NCBI GenBank assembly: GCA_036897095.1
Contig: JAYMSP010000868.1
Location: 1-39,872, forward strand
Direction: 5' to 3'
Origin: Plantago elongata
Lineage: Eukaryota > Streptophyta > Magnoliopsida > Lamiales > Plantaginaceae
Length of the DNA: 39,872 nucleotides
The notes under the pieces are model-generated. The model did not search any database. It saw nothing but the letters and a program-made list of their open reading frames with translations, and was not told the DNA's origin. The translations under genes were made by a program, and so were the position numbers. Position 1 is the first letter of the stretch. Each line of letters opens with the position of its first letter. Below are positions 36,068 through 39,872 of this stretch, one piece after another.

Positions 36068-36445
36068 TTTTTAGGGATTAAATCACAACACTTTAGAACT
36101 TTGGAACAAATGTAACAATACTTGTTGAAAAAAAGACTCTTTCAAGATTCAGTTCTATAAAATAAGATAACAAAATCAGACTATCAGAGTAACGAACGGC
36201 TAGAAGAAAATAAAATACGTATTCCTGGAGTATTTCATCATACGCTTATTCAATACATACGCAATGCAGGTTAAATACACCAGGGCAGAAACAACGTATG
36301 CATGCTTCGTAGGGGCTATCATTAGAGATGCCGATGAGGTCCATTTACTGCATCGTTTGTATTATTTGATTGTGTCGAAGCGAGAATTCAACTATATCTG
36401 GGTTGTTCCAGGGGGTCAGTATCACTCACTAGTTTTAAGAAGGGT

Positions 36446-37162
36446 GTGGATGTGGCAACTATTTTTGGCATTCCAGGTGCTGAAATTGTGCAGCAGCATC
36501 TGTCGTTTATGGAGAAAATTCCCTGGGACCCGATTTTAGCCCCGTTTGGAACAGGTGATCCTGATGAACAGAAAAACAAAATTGAAGAAATCGACATCCC
36601 ATCGGTTTCCCAGCTTCATAAGATTGCACAGATAGAGTTCGAGCTCACCAAGGGTGGAATCAGGGACGTGATATTTGTGGAGGCGGAGCGAAAATTCTAT
36701 CTCCCTGTCATTAAGATGGGTCCTAACACCGAGATCATCTTGAGGAACTTGGTGGCATTTGAAGCAATATTCGTAAAGCCTGGATCGGTCCTGTAGATGG
36801 CGGAGTACGTGGATTTGATGTGTGGGATCATTGATACGACAAAAGATGTCGAGATTTTGAGGAGTAAGGGTATAATCGAAGGTGATATGTTAAATGAGGA
36901 GATCGCTCGTGTCTTTAATGGCATTAGGAAGTCGACAGGGAAAGGAGAGAAAACGAGTTCTAGCATTAAGAAAGCTGTTGATGCAGTGAATTAATGAAAG
37001 GTACAATAAAGTTGTGAGGGTTAAAGTGCTTAGGTTCGCAAGAGATCTGTTCATCGATTGCAGAAGTACCGAACCATTGCTTATGCTGTGATGGTGCTGA
37101 TGCTGCTCACGTTTCATGCGTATTGTGAGGTTTATGGATGGCGTCCGCACTGGTTCAAGTGA
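36446..37162 (+). pseudogene. DUF247/UPF0481 family pseudogene (C-terminal part)
   Basis: The translation from 36446 matches the C-terminal half of plant DUF247 (UPF0481) proteins: IPSVSQLHKIAQIEFEL, FYLPVIKMGPNTEIILRNLVAFEA, then MCGIIDTTKDVEILRSKGII and the SIKKAVDAVN region. A TAG at 36794-36796 breaks the frame in the middle of the domain. The same frame continues to a TAA near 36994, and a further shift is needed to reach the usual C-terminal membrane segment (AYAVMVLMLLTFHAY) and tail ending WFK-stop at 37162. The N-terminal half of the family, with its YTPQ-type motif, is absent. DUF247 proteins are plant membrane-anchored proteins, some linked to self-incompatibility in grasses; no function is implied for this remnant. 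Confidence 0.8.
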
Positions 37163-37648
37163 AGTAATACTAATGAATATTTTGTTTAAATTTATGTGTG
37201 TTTGTGCCTGAGGAGTATGTTGCTTGAAATGTGGTTCGGAACTTTAATTACGAAGTAATCCCAAAGCGCAATGATAAAAATTAAAATTTTCAATTGAGTT
37301 ATTATATAAATGAAATTTAGATTCTAAAATTCATAATATAATGAAAATTTATATTCTAAAATTCATAACTATTTTAAATAAATGGTACAGATTGAATATG
37401 TTGATATCCTTGGTTTTGATACAGCTTCCAACGTAACTAGTCATGTGTTGCTCCATATTACTTGCTCGCATTGGTCGAAACATATGCAAGAACACTGGTC
37501 TCAAGAGTACTGTATATATAGTTCATAGAATATATCAGCAGGAAAGAAGATGGTCAAGACAAAGTTCCAAAAACAAATGCCCAAAACTAACTTAATTTCA
37601 TGCATAAGTTCCAAAAACAAATGCCCAAAAGCACCTTGACCTGGCCAT
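37163..37648. other. Spacer between the DUF247 remnant and the second protease copy
   Basis: AT-rich DNA with two close copies of AAGTTCCAAAAACAAATGCCCAAAA (about 37562 and 37607), a 45-bp-spaced direct repeat just 3' of the protease stop. No coding sequence was seen. Confidence 0.55.
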
Positions 37649-39714
37649 TTATGTGCATCTTGCAGTAGAACCCCATCCAATTTCCCTTCTATTATCATAC
37701 ATCACCCACTCATCCAGCATTGCGATAGCTGCAAACCCAGCATTTATACTACGACATGTTAATTAACCCGGTGTATATAAGTTATTAATCAAAATACGCA
37801 CGATATTGCATAGGAACTGATCAAGCTTTTGCAATAAACCTGACCTCCTAGCGTGTTAAGACCATGGCCAAAATCAACATTGCTATTCGTTATCCCCAAG
37901 CATACATTGCCTGTAGGCTGAAAAGATAGAAATAGCAACTGATATATCATGACTCACTGTGATTATAAGATAGTCTTCCTGTTGCAATATACAATAACCT
38001 GGTTCCCCCCGAAAGTCTAATCTAATGGCTTTAAAGTATCGTTTAACCTGGCTCACGTTCTGAAATGGCCAACCTTGTCTACTCCAGCAGACACGTAGAT
38101 GATCACGTTCAACTAAATTTAAGCCTGTCTCCAACAGACTAAACATGACCTAAAACAAGTAGTGTTTGATTGATCTATTGGATGATTTGATTTGATTATC
38201 TCGAAGCAAAAAAAAAAAAAAGAGTCTTACTGTAATTACTCCTTACCATGTTCTCAACAGGCTCGTAGTATTCCCTCCCTAATGTAATGAAAGCGGCACC
38301 GGAGTCCACGTTTATGGTTGGGATGTCCGCATAAAAATCTGGCATCCCATCTAGACTAATTCCTGCTGGTCCAATAGCATAGTACACAGGCCTTTCATAG
38401 GATAGCCAAGTAAATTAGCTAGCAATACAGAACACTGCAAGAACAAATCAAAAAGTGTATTTATTTGTGATAATTGTGAAATAAATTAGTGCTTCTTACG
38501 ATGGTTGAACTGGTAACCAAACTTGAGCATGAGGCAATACAGAAACATCGCACGTCCAAAAAATCCATATCCTGATAATCCTCCTTCACTGTCTGCTAAA
38601 GCAATGTGCAAAGAAATTTCTGGCGAGACCGAGACCATGTAGTTGTGCTGGAAAGCTTGATCTCTGTCTGCCTAAAACAAGCACACCATCAAAGTTCATA
38701 TGTTGGCCTTCGCTCGGGGATCTCTCTTCGGGCGGTGGTGCCGGTTCAAAGTATCCACACCTGCAGAGTCAAAAGATCGATGAATGCATGATTCTACATT
38801 TATCCAGTTCATCAGCTCATCTGGTTGATAAGCTAGTGCTAATAGAATAGTTTCACATAATTTGTATAATAAAGGATTACCCGAAAACTAGTGCAGGATG
38901 CACATCACCACCACTATGGCGGCTGCGAATGGTTACAAATTCCCTAACCACATAACCAGAAGACCAACTTCGGTCCGTGTAAGGCTGGGAGTATTCACAG
39001 AATTCATCTGCTGCAGCATGAACAGAACCAGTAAGGCAATCCGGATCATTTTTTGCTATATAATTGCCGCGGGGCATGTAGGGTGTATTCGGTGCCTAAT
39101 AACCAATCAGAACACGTGTCAAGACGTTTATAAATCATTCATTCGACAAAACTAGTTGATAAGTTAGTCCGCATTTGATAAACTAGTTAATAACTTATTT
39201 AATAATTTTTTAGTAAATTTCCCAAAAGGCGGTCTCTGGGGCCTATTTTGTCAAAAAAAAATCATGCCGGTCTGGGATCTTGTACAGTAGCACATTGAAC
39301 CCATGTAAGAGCTGCCCGTGTCGACATGGAGATGAAGAACTGATTGTCCCAGTTCCAATACCGCATAATACATTCCGCCAATTCAACATAATTATAATGT
39401 AGTATATTAATCCCTTATTTTTGAAATAAAAACCAATGCATAAGAAATGCTTTGAAAACACGAAATTATAAATGTGACTTAATTATGAATAAACATAAAA
39501 TATAAATGTCAAGTATTGGGAAAAAAATGTTGAAAAACAGAAAAACGTTATGATTAATACGTATGTTCAATATTTCCAATAATATAAATTCCATTCGGGT
39601 ATCACCGTGAACTTTCTGCTCAGATAAATTGAATCCTGATGCAGAATAATGTGCAAGAAGAGCACAAAGAACATGGATGAACATGACAACTATAATCGCT
39701 TTTGAACTTCGCAT
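37649..39714 (-). pseudogene. Second aspartic protease copy, disrupted
   Basis: This is a paralogue of the gene at 31294-33823 on the same strand with the same exon pattern. Recognisable parts (minus strand): exon 1 from 39714 (signal peptide MRSSKAIIVVMFIHVLCALLA), exon 2 near 39372-39270, exon 3 39095-38881, exon 4 38760-38500, exon 5 38391-38247, exon 6 38149-37958, exon 7 37917-37845, exon 8 37728-37649. Exons 5 and 7 have the same lengths as in the intact gene (145 and 73 nt). Breaks: exon 2 lacks an AG acceptor and a GT donor and has a 2-nt deletion just after the catalytic DTGSS; exon 4 has a paired frameshift that puts an in-frame TGA after HCF. The second catalytic motif (NVDSGAAFI), CWS and YDNRREIGWGS remain. 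Exons 3-8 are well kept, so the decay looks recent, or a different 5' splice pattern is used. Confidence 0.8.
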
Positions 39715-39872
39715 CTTGTAAAGCTATTTGGTTATTTTTTAAAGGAAGAAATGAAGGGTGATATATATAGATAGAAAAACATATATGAAAGTGCGATGAC
39801 GCACGTCGATTGGTTAATTCATACTTTCTTCTAAAGAAGCAGCAACATTCAAGGACTCCTAGTCGAAAGAAG
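39715..39872 (-). promoter_or_regulatory. Upstream region of the second protease copy
   Basis: On the minus strand this is 5' of the ATG at 39714. A TATATATA-type box lies at about 39760-39768, roughly 50 bp upstream, a plausible core promoter. The window ends at 39872, so the rest of the promoter is not visible. Confidence 0.4.

Larger units (their letters stand above)
33900..36445. other. AT-rich intergenic region with an inverted-repeat element
   Basis: This separates the intact protease gene from the DUF247 remnant. It contains the long inverted-repeat element at 34369-35455, a 25-bp tandem repeat at 36018-36067, and less AT-rich sequence at 35640-35930 that looks repeat-derived but is unassigned. 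No gene was recognised. Confidence 0.55.

Noticed and set aside
36264..36539. 91-codon plus-strand open frame before the DUF247 remnant
   Set aside because: It overlaps the DUF247 frame out of phase and its translation resembles no family I know.
1..39872. CRISPR arrays, operons, bacterial promoters or prophage features
   Set aside because: The window is plant nuclear DNA; the repeats seen are transposon-derived or simple tandem duplications without regular spacers.

Overview
This is a window of a plant nuclear genome, most likely a eudicot. The genes have many GT-AG introns, the intergenic DNA is AT-rich and full of transposon remnants, and the protein families are plant ones: SWI3C, a KIN-7 kinesin, a nepenthesin-like aspartic protease, DUF247 and a Tat-lineage Ty3/gypsy element. 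I could not fix the species. Gene models were built by hand from splice sites, reading phase and family conservation. Every exon chain given for an intact gene closes in phase.

Layout: (1) 1-2230, intergenic, with two ACCCG/CGGGT-rich arms that resemble hAT debris. (2) About 2300-4600, plus strand, a 4-coding-exon gene for a small nuclear basic-tailed protein resembling plant Mediator-associated protein 2 (226 aa). (3) 4600-6000, intergenic, with a 138-bp MITE-like element and a 60-bp direct duplication. (4) 6056-10883, minus strand, an 8-exon SWI3C gene (735 aa; SWIRM, ZZ, SANT and coiled-coil regions), convergent with gene 2. (5) 11147-16630, the 5' part of a decayed Tat-lineage Ty3/gypsy retrotransposon: an 808-bp LTR, primer-binding site, gag, protease, reverse transcriptase, RNase H and a second, archaeal-type RNase H that is cut off. 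No integrase or 3' LTR is visible. (6) 16630-18730, AT-rich intergenic DNA. (7) 18732-30577, plus strand, a 23-exon KIN-7 kinesin gene (1014 aa) with several MITEs and a tandem duplication in its introns. (8) 31294-33823, minus strand, an 8-exon aspartic protease (429 aa) with a signal peptide. (9) 34369-35455, a long-armed inverted-repeat element with a Stowaway MITE nested in its centre. (10) 36446-37162, plus strand, a 5'-truncated DUF247/UPF0481 pseudogene. (11) 37649-39714, minus strand, a second aspartic protease copy with the same exon pattern but several breaks, best read as a pseudogene.

The intact genes have unrelated roles: transcription (Mediator-associated protein), chromatin remodelling (SWI3C), microtubule transport (KIN-7) and secreted proteolysis. 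Nothing suggests a functional cluster apart from the local duplication of the protease gene. I found no evidence for a new biological system. The points most worth a second look are the kinesin's missing RING finger and odd exon-14 donor, the decay pattern of the protease duplicate, and the nested inverted-repeat element.
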